In this document: one piece after another, positions 40,198-50,179 of the stretch | How the letters are laid out: each line of letters opens with the position of its first letter | Position numbering within the stretch: position 1 is the first letter of the stretch | NCBI RefSeq assembly: GCF_001870485.1 | Contig: NZ_MDKE01000011.1 | Location: 329,187-393,186, forward strand | From: Oceanisphaera psychrotolerans | Lineage (GTDB): Bacteria > Pseudomonadota > Gammaproteobacteria > Enterobacterales > Aeromonadaceae | Direction of reading: 5' to 3' | Length of the DNA stretch: 64,000 nt | Translations under genes and position numbers: made by a program | Notes under the pieces: model-generated | What the model was told of the DNA's origin: nothing | The model's input: only the letters and a program-made list of their open reading frames with translations | The model's database searches: none

Positions 40198-41217
40198 ATG
40201 TTTGAGGCCTTGACCCCGGTCAGCGAAATGCTGGCCCGTAATCTGGATACCCTGAGTCGTCAGCCATTACTGGTATGCGGCCTGCTGGAAGACAACCTGC
40301 CCGGGCTGCTGGCCGAGGCCGGTCCCGCCCCCCGGGTATTTACCACCGATTTTCGCTACTTCCAGTGGCAGCAGGGCCAGGGCCTGGCCGATATCGAATT
40401 TGGCGCCAGCCCGGGCGCACGGCCTGCTGCCGGCCTGCTGTTATTGATGCCCAAGGCCAAGGCGGAAGCCGAATACCTGCTGGCCGCCTGCCTGCCGTTA
40501 CTGGCTGTCGGTGCACCCGTCTTTATCGCCGGAGACAACAAAGGCGGCGTCAAGGCCGCTCCCAAGCTGCTGGCCCCCTATTGCGGACAGGTCAACAAGC
40601 TGGACAGCGCCCGCCGTGCCAGCCTTTATCAGGCCGAGCTGACCACCTTGCCCTCTCCCTTCATCCTGGCCGACTGGGTAAACCGCTACGCCATGGAAGA
40701 GGAGCAGCTGCAAATCTGCACCCTGCCCGGCGTATTCAGTGCCGGTCACCTGGACTCGGGTTCCCGATTGTTGCTGAACAGCATCACCACGCTCAAGGGT
40801 CGGGTACTCGACTTCGGTTGCGGTGCCGGTGTCATCGGCGCCAGCCTGCTGAAGCGTCATCCCGGGCTGGAGCTGGAGTGTATCGATATCAACGCACTGG
40901 CGCTGGAAGCCAGCCGCCTGACGCTGGCAGAAAACCGACTAGAGGGCAGGGTCTATGCCTCCGACGGTCTGAGCCAGGTAAACGGCAAGTTCGATCACAT
41001 CATCAGCAACCCGCCCTTTCATGCCGGCCTGAAAACCTTCTATCACACCACAGAAACCCTGCTGAGCTCGGCCGTCGATTACCTGAAACCGGGGGGCTCC
41101 CTGATCCTGGTGGCCAACGCCTTCCTGCCCTACCCGGAATTGATAGAGAAAAGTTTTGGCCATTGCGACACCCTGGCCGCCAACGGCAAGTTCAAAATCT
41201 ACCGGGCAAGTCGCTGA
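40198..41217 (+). CDS. rsmC: 16S rRNA (guanine-N2)-methyltransferase RsmC
   Basis: A protein of 339 residues methylating G1207 of 16S rRNA. Two tandem methyltransferase-like domains; the N-terminal one is degenerate. The C-terminal one shows SAM motif I RVLDFGCGAGVIGASLL and the guanine-N2 catalytic motif NPPFHAGL. Transcribed divergently from dapA, with a terminator after it. Confidence 0.95.
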   Translation: MFEALTPVSEMLARNLDTLSRQPLLVCGLLEDNLPGLLAEAGPAPRVFTTDFRYFQWQQGQGLADIEFGASPGARPAAGLLLLMPKAKAEAEYLLAACLPLLAVGAPVFIAGDNKGGVKAAPKLLAPYCGQVNKLDSARRASLYQAELTTLPSPFILADWVNRYAMEEEQLQICTLPGVFSAGHLDSGSRLLLNSITTLKGRVLDFGCGAGVIGASLLKRHPGLELECIDINALALEASRLTLAENRLEGRVYASDGLSQVNGKFDHIISNPPFHAGLKTFYHTTETLLSSAVDYLKPGGSLILVANAFLPYPELIEKSFGHCDTLAANGKFKIYRASR

Positions 41218-41246
41218 CCATGGCAATTCAGCGTTTTTTTTTAATC

Positions 41247-41272
41247 AACCGGCGACAAACGCCGGTTTTTTT
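41247..41272 (+). terminator. Terminator of rsmC
   Basis: AACCGGCG/CGCCGGTT with loop ACAAA is followed by TTTTT. Confidence 0.9.
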
Positions 41273-41294
41273 AACTTTTCTCTGAAACTGCGTA

Positions 41295-41322
41295 TTGACG
41301 ACCGATAAAAAATCTATAGAAT
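41295..41322 (+). promoter_or_regulatory. Promoter of the tRNA-Leu/tRNA-Pro operon
   Basis: TTGACG and TAGAAT are separated by 16 nt, about 18 nt before tRNA-Leu. Confidence 0.65.
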
Positions 41323-41339
41323 TCGCAGTCCTTAGCAGG

Positions 41340-41425
41340 GCGAGGGTGGCGGAATTGGTAGACGCGCTAGCTTCAGGTGTTAGTGTCCTATGGACGTGGG
41401 GGTTCAAGTCCCCCCCTTCGCACCA
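41340..41425 (+). tRNA. tRNA-Leu (CAG)
   Basis: An 86-nt class II tRNA with a long variable arm and encoded CCA. The acceptor GCGAGGG pairs with CCTTCGC, anticodon CAG is at 41374-41376, and the T-arm is GGGGGTTCAAGTCCCCC. Confidence 0.96.
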
Positions 41426-41452
41426 CTGCTTCAATAGGTTACAATAGTTTTA

Positions 41453-41529
<77 letters not shown>

Positions 41530-41533
41530 ATTT

Positions 41534-41563
41534 AAAAAGCCAGCTCTCGTAGCTGGCTTTTTT
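41534..41563 (+). terminator. Terminator after tRNA-Pro
   Basis: AAAGCCAGCT/AGCTGGCTTT with loop CTCGT is followed by TTT. Confidence 0.92.
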
Positions 41564-41581
41564 GCGTCTGATATTCAGCTG

Positions 41582-41670
41582 CTCAGTGCGGCTTGGTAGC
41601 GCATCTCGTGTCTTGGGAATGAGCGGACCAGAGTGTGTTTTCGCAGGTTCGAATCCTGCAACGCCGACCA
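41582..41670 (+). pseudogene. Decayed duplicate of tRNA-Pro
   Basis: The 3' half (TCGCAGGTTCGAATCCTGC, AACGCCGACCA) is identical to the intact tRNA-Pro. The D-arm GCTTGGTAGCGCATCT is also kept. The 5' acceptor strand is lost, and the anticodon arm is disrupted by extra bases around CTTGGGAATGAGCGGACCAGAG. It cannot fold into a tRNA. Confidence 0.85.
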
Positions 41671-41674
41671 CTTT

Positions 41675-41705
41675 AAAAAAGCCAGCTCTTGTAGCTGGCT
41701 TTTTT
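41675..41705 (+). terminator. Duplicated terminator after the tRNA-Pro remnant
   Basis: AAAAAAGCCAGCT/AGCTGGCTTTTTT with loop CTTGT is a near-exact copy of the hairpin at 41534-41563, showing the duplication included the terminator. Confidence 0.9.
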
Positions 41706-41828
41706 GTGTCTGGCATTCACAAACAACGGCGCCAGGCACACCAAGCCACTGCATCGGGCAGTGCCACCCTGGGCGTAGTTCCTTCTTCGTGACTTGAGCT
41801 TCTCGGCCCGGTGGTTCGATAACCCAAC

Positions 41829-41857
41829 AGGCCAGTCCATCGGACTGGCCTTTTTTT
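41829..41857 (+). terminator. Third hairpin terminator downstream of the tRNA cluster
   Basis: AGGCCAGTCC/GGACTGGCCT with loop ATC is followed by T7. No gene precedes it on this strand after the tRNA remnant; between them (41706-41828) I see nothing recognisable. Confidence 0.85.
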
Positions 41858-41942
41858 GATTGGACGGGAAAACCGCGGTTATCTGTCGGCTATAGGTATC
41901 TGGCCGTCATTATGTGGCTAAATACCGGACAAATCGCACATT

Positions 41943-43138
41943 TTAGCGGTAAGAAGCCAGCAGCTTCGCCAGTGCCTGTTCGTCGCTCAGTTCCTCTGCG
42001 GAGAGGATCAGGTCTCGGCCCAGAGCCAATGCATTACGCTGGCAGCGAGCCCGGCTGACGGCGTCGGCGATGCTATCCAGATCGGCCACATGGGCGATGC
42101 CGACGGTGCGGCGGATAAGCTCGGCCCCGGCGTAGCCAGGCTATCTTGCCAGACCTGACGCAAGAAAGTACGAATATAGCCGGGTTCGGCCAGGGCCGGA
42201 TCCTGTGCATCTGCCGCCAGAGCAATAAAGCGCTGACTAAAGGTCTGCCACAGGCAGAGCACTTCCCTGACGCGATCATCCTGGGCGAGCTGTGCCTGCT
42301 CTGGTGACTGTAGCCCAGGCTGACCGCAGAAATTGAGTAACAGGTTGCCTATGGCCGAGCCGATATCAAAGCCGATAGGACCGTAGTAGCCAAACTCGGC
42401 ATCGAACACCTTGAGGCCATGTTCATTCACAAAGATAGAGCCGGAGTGCACATCACCATGCAACAAGGCTTCTGTACGGGTCAGGAAGGCATGCTTGAGC
42501 CCTGCTACCCTGGTCTTCAGCGGCTGGTCATGCCACAGCCGCTCGGCATCGGCCTGAATGTCCGGATTGATATTGTTGCGCTCATGATCGCGATACGGGT
42601 CGGTAAAGAAGACGTCTTCGGTGATCTCGCACATTTCAGGGTTGATAAAGCGGGCCACATCGGCTTTCTTGGCCTGGGACGGCTGATGAAAGTCCGAGGT
42701 GTGGTACAGCGTCTGCGCCAGATATTCTCCCAGCTGGGCCGCCGCCTCGGGATATGTTTTACCGGCAATGAGACCCGCCCGCCACACCTGGTAATGAGAC
42801 AAATCTTCCAACACCATGATCGCCAGCTCGGCATCGTGATGCAGCACTGCCACCGTATGCATGGGGCAATATTCGCCGTGGCGCAGCAACACCTCTGCTT
42901 CAATGCGTGCCCGATCCAGGGTCAGTGGCCAAGACTCACCCACGCAGCGTACATAAGGCAGCGCCTGCTTGACGATTAAGCGTCGATCTGTGCCCTCTTC
43001 ATGGATTTTAAACACCAGATTCAGGTTACCGTCGCCAATTTCCTCTGCACTCAACCGACTATCACTGTTGAAACAACGACCAAATTCACGTGCATATTCA
43101 ATGGCATCTTGGGTATTAAAAATACGGTAACGGCTCAT
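41943..43138 (-). CDS. mtnK: S-methyl-5-thioribose kinase (frameshifted in this sequence)
   Basis: It phosphorylates methylthioribose in methionine salvage. It has a protein-kinase-like fold with [11 protein letters not shown], the catalytic loop [13 protein letters not shown] and [15 protein letters not shown]. The frame is lost near 42136 after QVWQDSL; one added base restores [20 protein letters not shown] and a normal end at 41943, giving 398 residues as in Klebsiella MtnK. Divergent from mtnA with MetJ-like boxes between them. Confidence 0.9.
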
Positions 43139-43208
43139 GGGGGCAACATCTCCCTGCTTGCGGATTATTCAACGAAACGGAACGGCCAGACAGGCGCAAA
43201 AGAAGTGT

Positions 43209-43224
43209 AGACGCCTATACATCT
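43209..43224. promoter_or_regulatory. MetJ-like box pair between mtnK and mtnA
   Basis: AGACGCCT and ATACATCT lie in tandem, matching 7 and 6 of 8 positions of the AGACGTCT met box. The location in the divergent mtn promoter region supports methionine/SAM control. Confidence 0.5.
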
Positions 43225-43277
43225 AAAAGGCATGTTGGCAGAATGAAGCCTGCTACGCAACTGCAGATAGGAGCCCC

Positions 43278-44311
<1,034 letters not shown>

Positions 44312-44369
44312 ACATCGCTAATGTTAGTCATCATGACTGTCACGCCGGCCCAGGCCCCGCGGCGTGACT

Positions 44370-44406
44370 AAAACCCCGGTATTGTTTTCATACGATGCCG
44401 GGTTTT
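44370..44406. terminator. Bidirectional terminator between mtnA and mtnD
   Basis: AAAACCC...CGG pairs with CCGGGTTTT with one bulge and a long loop; U-runs occur on both strands. The two genes converge here. Confidence 0.7.
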
Positions 44407-44436
44407 GAGGTGCGATGAATCAAGCCGTGAAGAGAT

Positions 44437-44979
44437 TCAATCCAGTTTTGGGAAGCCGTTGGCGATGGCGTCGCCGGTAAACTGGGCGATCCAGCCTTCC
44501 GGATTATTGAACAGGCGAATGGCGGTGAAGCGCGGCGCCGGGCCCATATCAAACCAGTGTCGGGTGTTGGCCGGCACCGAGATCAGGTCATTCTTCTCGC
44601 ACAGCACCTGGTACACCTTGCCATCCACATGCAGGCAGAACAGCCCGGCGCCCTCGACGAAGAAACGTACCTCGTCCTCGCCATGGGTGTGTTCTGACAG
44701 AAACTTGTCGCGGAACACCGCCCGGTCCGGGTGATCCGGCTGCATGCTGACCACATCCCAGCTCTGATAACCCCGTTCCGCCACCAGCCGGTCGATTTCG
44801 GCCTGGTAGGCGGCCAGGATGGTGTCGTTGTCCGCATCGGCGGCCAGCTCGCGATCGGCCTGCCAGCGGCGGAAATTCACCCCGATGGCGGCCAGTTCGC
44901 TGGCGATCTCATCTCCATCCCGGCTGGAAAACAGCGGCTGGTCCGGCTGATTGTCGGCAAAAACGGTCAAGGCACTCAT
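44437..44979 (-). CDS. mtnD: Acireductone dioxygenase
   Basis: A cupin metalloenzyme of 180 residues converting acireductone to 2-keto-4-methylthiobutyrate and formate (Fe form). Metal ligands are in [11 protein letters not shown] (His, His, Glu) and a later His in NTRHWFDMG. It is the last gene of the mtnBCD run, 2 nt after mtnC. An mtnE-type aminotransferase for the final step is not in the cluster. Confidence 0.94.
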   Translation of the reverse strand: MSALTVFADNQPDQPLFSSRDGDEIASELAAIGVNFRRWQADRELAADADNDTILAAYQAEIDRLVAERGYQSWDVVSMQPDHPDRAVFRDKFLSEHTHGEDEVRFFVEGAGLFCLHVDGKVYQVLCEKNDLISVPANTRHWFDMGPAPRFTAIRLFNNPEGWIAQFTGDAIANGFPKLD

Positions 44980-44981
44980 GG

Positions 44982-45668
44982 TTACTCCTTTGCGGTCAGG
45001 CTGATGTCATCAAAACGGCTCACCTGGCGGTGATGGCTGTCCGGATCCGGCTCGCCGCGGATCAGCTGGCAGGTCTGGATGCCGGCGGCCTCGGCGGCGT
45101 CCAGCTCCTGATGGATATCGGACAGGAACAGTATCTGCTCCGCCGGCAGCGCCAGCTCCCGCACTATGGTCTGGTAGGCAGCCACTTCCCGCTTGGCGCC
45201 GATTTTGGTATCGAAGTAGCCGCTGAACAGGGGGGTCAGATCGCCCGCCTCGCTGTAGCCGAACAGCAGCTTCTGAGCCGCCACCGAACCGGAGGAATAC
45301 ACATACAGGCGAATGCCGGCTTGATGCCAGGCTTGCAGGCCATTGACGGCATCTTCGTAGAGATGGCTCTTGAAGTCGCCGTTGACATAGCCGTGGCGCC
45401 AGATCATGCCCTGCAGGGCCTTGAGCGGGGTGGCCTTGCGGTCTTCGTCTATCCAGCGCAGCAGCTCGGCAATCACTTCATCCAGCGAGGCCTTGGGCTG
45501 GTCCATCTCGGTGCGCACATCGTTGAGCAGCACCATTACCTCCGCGTCCTGGGCGGTGGCACGCACGAAATCGGCTATGCGCTCACGGGCGTAGGGAAAC
45601 AGCACCTGATGTACGAAGCGGATGTCGCTGGTGGTGCCTTCAATATCGGTAACTATGGCTTTAATCAC
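44982..45668 (-). CDS. mtnC: Acireductone synthase (enolase-phosphatase E1)
   Basis: A HAD-fold bifunctional enolase/phosphatase of 228 residues. The nucleophile motif is [15 protein letters not shown], with [14 protein letters not shown] and [14 protein letters not shown] as motifs II and IV. The GTG start overlaps the mtnB stop as GTGA; a longer frame upstream would run through mtnB. Confidence 0.94.
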   Translation of the reverse strand: MIKAIVTDIEGTTSDIRFVHQVLFPYARERIADFVRATAQDAEVMVLLNDVRTEMDQPKASLDEVIAELLRWIDEDRKATPLKALQGMIWRHGYVNGDFKSHLYEDAVNGLQAWHQAGIRLYVYSSGSVAAQKLLFGYSEAGDLTPLFSGYFDTKIGAKREVAAYQTIVRELALPAEQILFLSDIHQELDAAEAAGIQTCQLIRGEPDPDSHHRQVSRFDDISLTAKE

Positions 45669-46279
45669 TTTGCCTCCAGCAGTCTGCGGGTCAGTTCGCA
45701 TTGAAACAGAAACTCCAGCCCGTCCAGGTGACGACGGGCCTCGGCCACGGTGCGGCCGAAACAGTACAGACCATGGCCGCGAACCAGGAAACCATAGATC
45801 AGCGGCTGACGCCGATGATGATCCGCCACCCGCATGGCCAGGGCATCGATATCCTGGTCGTTGTCGAAAATCGGGATCGGCACCGTATCCAAGTGCGTCT
45901 GCTGGCCGGACAGGGACTTTTGCATCTCGTAGCCGCTTAACGACAGTTCAGTCCCTTTTTCTGCCCGGGACAGCACGGTGGCATTCACCGAATGGGTATG
46001 CAGCACGGCCCCGATCTCCGGCAGCAGCCGGTAGATCAGGGTGTGCAGGCCGGTTTCGGCAGATGGGCGGCGACCATCGGCGACGCCGTTGTCGGCCAGG
46101 CGCACCTTAAGAAAATCCGTGTCGCTCAAGCTGCCCTTGTCCTTGCCCGACTCCGTCACCAGACAGGTTTCGGTATCCAGCCGCAACGACATGTTACCGC
46201 CGGTGGCCGGGCACCAGCCTTTGGCACCAATCCAGTGACAAGCGGCCACCAACTCGGCCAGCTCGGAGTGATACGACAT
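45665..46279 (-). CDS. mtnB: Methylthioribulose-1-phosphate dehydratase
   Basis: A class II aldolase-like zinc dehydratase of 204 residues. The zinc ligands lie in [12 protein letters not shown] and in [21 protein letters not shown] is the phosphate-binding start. It is first of the mtnBCD run, 90 nt after the ABC binding-protein gene, so it is probably in the same transcript. AAGGAAAT precedes the ATG. Confidence 0.94.
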   Translation of the reverse strand: MSYHSELAELVAACHWIGAKGWCPATGGNMSLRLDTETCLVTESGKDKGSLSDTDFLKVRLADNGVADGRRPSAETGLHTLIYRLLPEIGAVLHTHSVNATVLSRAEKGTELSLSGYEMQKSLSGQQTHLDTVPIPIFDNDQDIDALAMRVADHHRRQPLIYGFLVRGHGLYCFGRTVAEARRHLDGLEFLFQCELTRRLLEAK

Positions 46280-46369
46280 AATGATTTCCTTGGTATATAT
46301 AAACAGCGGTACATATATTGCGAGTTTGACAATGAACTGACTAGGGTGAAGCCTCTGGCCTTTCTTTGC

Positions 46370-47389
46370 TTATCGCGTGGGCAGCACCATCCAGTCCGGG
46401 TTGGCCACATCCGCATGGGCGAAGGCGGGCAGCTTCTGTCCCAACTGTTTCATGTTCTGGATATCTTGCTCGTTAAGCAGTTGCTGAGTGATCAGGGTCG
46501 GTGGCACCAGCACCTTCTGGCCCGGGTTTTCTCCGGCAAGCAGCATGGCCAGAGCGCGCACGCTGACCTCGCCCATGACTGCCGGATTAGTACCGGCGGT
46601 AGCTACCCAGGGGCTGCCCGGTTCGCGCATGGCCTGAATATCGGCAGTAGAAATATCGGCGCTGTAGATTTTCACATCCTGCGCCAGTCCGGCTTCTTCC
46701 AGGGCAATTTTGGCCCCCTTGGCGAATTCATCGAACGGCGCGAAGATCACGCTGATGGTCGGATTGGCACGCAGTACGGCGGCCGCCTGATCGGCCACCG
46801 AGTTGGCGATAGGGTTGTTAACGGTACCAAAACGGGCCACTTCTTTCAGTTCCGGGTAACGTTGCTGGTATTCACCGAACACGGCGTCACGACGCTCCAG
46901 GGGAGGGAAACCGGGCACATAGATATAACCGATGTCCAGCTGCGCGCCATTGTCGGCCACCATCTGTTCCAGTGCCAGTCGAGCCAGTTGTGCATCGGAC
47001 TGCTGGATCTGCGGAATTGCTTCATGTTGGGCATCGACGTCGAAGGCCACCACCTTGATGCCGGCTTCGACCGCCTTGGCGGCCTTGTCCTTGATACTGT
47101 CGGTAAAGCCATGTTGCAGCAGAATACCGTCAAAACCCTGTAATATGGCCTGATCCAGCATGTCCCGCTGGCGAGCCGCATCCTGACGTGCATCAAAAAT
47201 CTGCAGCTCCAGACCCAGAGCCTCGGCCTGGGACTCTACCCCAGAAAGATAAGCCTGGAAAAAGTCCCCCTGCGAGATAAAGCGTACCAGCGCCAGTTTC
47301 TTGCCGGCCAGTGCCTCGGGTAACTCCGCCGCCATGGTAACGGCTGGCAACAACAGCGCTGCCGCAGCTAAAGACTTGAACCACTTCAT
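46370..47389 (-). CDS. Periplasmic sugar-type substrate-binding protein, putative methylthioribose importer
   Basis: A RbsB/peripla_BP_4-type binding protein of 339 residues with a signal peptide (MKWFKSLAAAALLLPAVTMA). It has the repeated two-lobe alpha/beta pattern (KLALVRFISQGDFFQAYLSG, ILLQHGFTDSIKDKA). The genetic position directly before mtnBCD suggests methylthioribose as ligand; ribose or autoinducer-2-like sugars are alternatives. AAGGAAG precedes the ATG at 47389. Confidence 0.85.
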   Translation of the reverse strand: MKWFKSLAAAALLLPAVTMAAELPEALAGKKLALVRFISQGDFFQAYLSGVESQAEALGLELQIFDARQDAARQRDMLDQAILQGFDGILLQHGFTDSIKDKAAKAVEAGIKVVAFDVDAQHEAIPQIQQSDAQLARLALEQMVADNGAQLDIGYIYVPGFPPLERRDAVFGEYQQRYPELKEVARFGTVNNPIANSVADQAAAVLRANPTISVIFAPFDEFAKGAKIALEEAGLAQDVKIYSADISTADIQAMREPGSPWVATAGTNPAVMGEVSVRALAMLLAGENPGQKVLVPPTLITQQLLNEQDIQNMKQLGQKLPAFAHADVANPDWMVLPTR

Positions 47390-47495
47390 AATATACTTCC
47401 TTGTCAGGTAATTGATTTTAATAAAAGTCATCTCTTGGCTCACATCAGATTCTGGTAAGAACAGCCTGATTGCTACTGTGACATGACCTGGCGAT

Positions 47496-48470
47496 TTAAC
47501 TGCGTTTGGCCAGGCCAAAGGTGAACATCAGCGCGACCACCAGCACGGCGCCCTTGATGAAGTCCTGGGTATAGTAGGGGGCATTGAGCATGGTCAGGCC
47601 ATTGAGCAGCACCCCCACAAACAGTGCTCCCACCACGGCCCCCAAGGCATTGGGACGAGCTGCACCGAGCACGGCAAACCCCACCAGCGCCGCAGCGACG
47701 GCATCCATCAACAGGCTATTGCCGGAGCTGACATCGCCCCGCCCCATACGCGCCGCCAGCAGAACGCCGCCGATAGAGGCATAAACACCGGATATAACGT
47801 AGGCACAGTACCGGTAGGCCGACACATTAGCGCCCGCCAGCCAGGCGGCGGACCGATTACCACCAATGGCGTAGAACAGCCGACCAAATCGGCTGCGCTC
47901 CAGAAACAGCCAGGTGATCAACCCTAACACCAGCATGATCACGACCGGCACCGGCACCACCCCAAACAGCCGGGTACGGCCCAGTTCGAGGAAGGCCGCG
48001 CTGAACCGGCCTGACGCCACGCTACCGTCGCCCAGTATCATGCCAGCGGCAATGGAACGTCCTTCGGTAGGGATCAACTGCAACCCCAGCAGCAAAAACA
48101 TGACTCCCAGAGTGGCCAGCAAATCCGGTATGCGCATTTGTACCGTTAGAAAACCGTTTAACAACCCTACCAGCGCACCTACGCTCAAGGCGGCAATAAT
48201 AGCCATCAGGGTGCCGCCATCCAGCACCACCAAAACATAGGAAGATGTCATCATCGCCAGCGCAGCGGTGGCGCCGATCGACAAATCAAAACCGTCCACG
48301 GCCAGGGTGGCGGTCACCCCCAACGCCAGAATGGCCACAATCGAAACCGACTGCAGGATAATAAAGCTATTGCGCATGCTGCCAAAGGCCGGTTGTAGAT
48401 AGCTGAACACCAGCACCATCGCCACCAGCAGCACAACCAATCCATATTTGATGGCACCTTGCCGTATCAT
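47496..48470 (-). CDS. ABC transporter permease, RbsC family
   Basis: An integral membrane protein of 324 residues with about 9-10 helices. The family signature LAVDGFDLSIGATAALAMM resembles RbsC, and the C-terminal FAVLGAARPNALGAVVGALFVG is the ATPase-coupling region. The start overlaps the ATPase stop as ATGA. It is the middle gene of the putative methylthioribose importer. Confidence 0.9.
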   Translation of the reverse strand: MIRQGAIKYGLVVLLVAMVLVFSYLQPAFGSMRNSFIILQSVSIVAILALGVTATLAVDGFDLSIGATAALAMMTSSYVLVVLDGGTLMAIIAALSVGALVGLLNGFLTVQMRIPDLLATLGVMFLLLGLQLIPTEGRSIAAGMILGDGSVASGRFSAAFLELGRTRLFGVVPVPVVIMLVLGLITWLFLERSRFGRLFYAIGGNRSAAWLAGANVSAYRYCAYVISGVYASIGGVLLAARMGRGDVSSGNSLLMDAVAAALVGFAVLGAARPNALGAVVGALFVGVLLNGLTMLNAPYYTQDFIKGAVLVVALMFTFGLAKRS

Positions 48471-49963
48471 TTCAGTTCCTCATCGATGTGTTCAGGCAGA
48501 GCTGCTATCTGTTGCAGCACCTGCTCCATATTCAGTTGCTCGACCCGGTGATCGCCGACGAGCTGATGGTGGTTGAACACCAGCAGCCGGTCGGCCAGCT
48601 CCAGAGCCTCTTCCAGATCCGTACACACCACCAGAGTGGCCCGTTTGTCGGCGGTACTCCTGAGCAGGCGGGCTATATCACGCCGAGCGCCAATATCCAC
48701 CCCTTGAAATGGCTCAGCCAGCAGCAATAGAGAGCTGGGTTCCTGCAGCCAGCGAGCCAGCATCAGTTTTTGCTGGTTACCGCCAGACAAGGCGCTCATT
48801 GGCTGCAGATCGGACTGATACTTCACCCCTGCCTGGGCCAGATGGTGTTTGGCGCTATCGGCTTCCTGTCGTCTATCTATCAATCCAAACCGGCTGAAGC
48901 GGGACAAGAATGGCAAGCTCAGGTTATGACGCAGGGTAAAACCGGGAATGATGCCGGCGCTGGCCCTGTCTTCCTGCACCATAAAGACACCACCCTTGAT
49001 GGCTGCGGCTGGGCTGTCGGGCCGCCAGGGTCGATCATCCTTGTACATGGTGCCGGACGCCAGTGGCGCCAGGCCGTAAATGGCTTGCAGCAATCCCATG
49101 GCACCGCTCGACAACAGCCCCGTCGCCACCGTGATCTCTCCCTCATGCAGGCTCAAATTGAAGGGGCGCACGTGGTCAGCCAACTGGGCCTGTTGCAGCC
49201 GGAATCGCTCCCGGCCACCCAGCCGGTAATCATGGGTCACTTCACCCAAGCCATGGCCCAGCATCGCCTGAACGGCACCAGGGAGATCCGGCGTCTCTTG
49301 CTCCAGCACAATGACACCATCACGCAGCGCCACCACTCGATCGGCGAGCCGGCGGATATCGCTCAGCCGATGGCTGATGTACAGCACGCCCGTGCCCTCT
49401 GCCCGTAATCGCTCGACTAAAACAAACAGCCGCTCGGCTTCTGTATCGGACAGGGTGGACGTGGGTTCGTCGAGAATCAGCAGGCGGGGTTGATGAGCGA
49501 GGGAGCGGGCGATGGCCAACAGCTGGCGTTCTGCCTGGCTGAGATCTGCCACCTGAGTGTCCATCGGTACGGCCAAGCCCACGGCCTCGGCCAGCGGCCG
49601 GGCCTGTTCAGCCAAACGCCGGCGTCCGATCAGGCCACCGAGGCGGCCATCGCTCAAGCGATCCAATAGCAGGTTTTCTGCCACCGTCAGGGAGAGCACC
49701 ACATTGTCGTTGATGTGTTGATGCACGGTGACAATACCGGCGGCATTGGCCTGGCGTGGATCCTGGAATACCACGGGCCGGCCGTCGATCAGCAGGCTTC
49801 CCGCATCGGCCCGGTGCACACCGCACAACACCTTAACCAGGGTGGACTTGCCGGCACCATTCGCGCCCATCAGTGCCGTCACCTTACCGGCCGGCAGCTG
49901 CAGGTTGACCCCTTTAAGTACCCGATGAGGGCCAAAAGCCTTGGTCGTATTCTGTAATTCCAA
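48467..49963 (-). CDS. ABC transporter ATPase, double-domain RbsA family
   Basis: A protein of 498 residues with two fused nucleotide-binding domains. The first has Walker A MGANGAGKSTL, signature LSQAERQLLAIAR and Walker B LLILDEPTSTL. The second has a degenerate Walker A (GLLSSGAMGLLQ) and intact LSGGNQQKLMLARWL, as usual for sugar ATPases. I prefer the TTG start at 49963 because GGAG lies 5-6 nt upstream and because the ATG at 49990 would put the MetJ-like boxes inside the coding region. Confidence 0.9.
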   Translation of the reverse strand: MELQNTTKAFGPHRVLKGVNLQLPAGKVTALMGANGAGKSTLVKVLCGVHRADAGSLLIDGRPVVFQDPRQANAAGIVTVHQHINDNVVLSLTVAENLLLDRLSDGRLGGLIGRRRLAEQARPLAEAVGLAVPMDTQVADLSQAERQLLAIARSLAHQPRLLILDEPTSTLSDTEAERLFVLVERLRAEGTGVLYISHRLSDIRRLADRVVALRDGVIVLEQETPDLPGAVQAMLGHGLGEVTHDYRLGGRERFRLQQAQLADHVRPFNLSLHEGEITVATGLLSSGAMGLLQAIYGLAPLASGTMYKDDRPWRPDSPAAAIKGGVFMVQEDRASAGIIPGFTLRHNLSLPFLSRFSRFGLIDRRQEADSAKHHLAQAGVKYQSDLQPMSALSGGNQQKLMLARWLQEPSSLLLLAEPFQGVDIGARRDIARLLRSTADKRATLVVCTDLEEALELADRLLVFNHHQLVGDHRVEQLNMEQVLQQIAALPEHIDEELK

Positions 49964-49976
49964 TGAAACTCCATCC

Positions 49977-50000
49977 AGACGTCTAAACATTTAGCCGTCG
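49977..50000. promoter_or_regulatory. MetJ-like box array upstream of the ABC-mtnBCD operon
   Basis: AGACGTCT (8/8 to the met box), AAACATTT (5/8) and AGCCGTCG (6/8) lie in tandem just before the operon. Tandem 8-mers are the normal MetJ arrangement. This links the transporter to methionine control. Confidence 0.6.
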
Positions 50001-50179
50001 AAAAACTTATCTGTCTGGAAAGGAGTTGTCAATCGGAACACTGTGTCATGACGCCATATACCAGGCCTGCGGCCAGCCTCTGCAGCGCCTCACGGCTCAC
50101 CGTTTTCAAACTCAAACAGGACTTGGCGGTCGAATAGCCATACAATGACCGCCAGGTCTCTGTTGATCCCGGCTTATTC

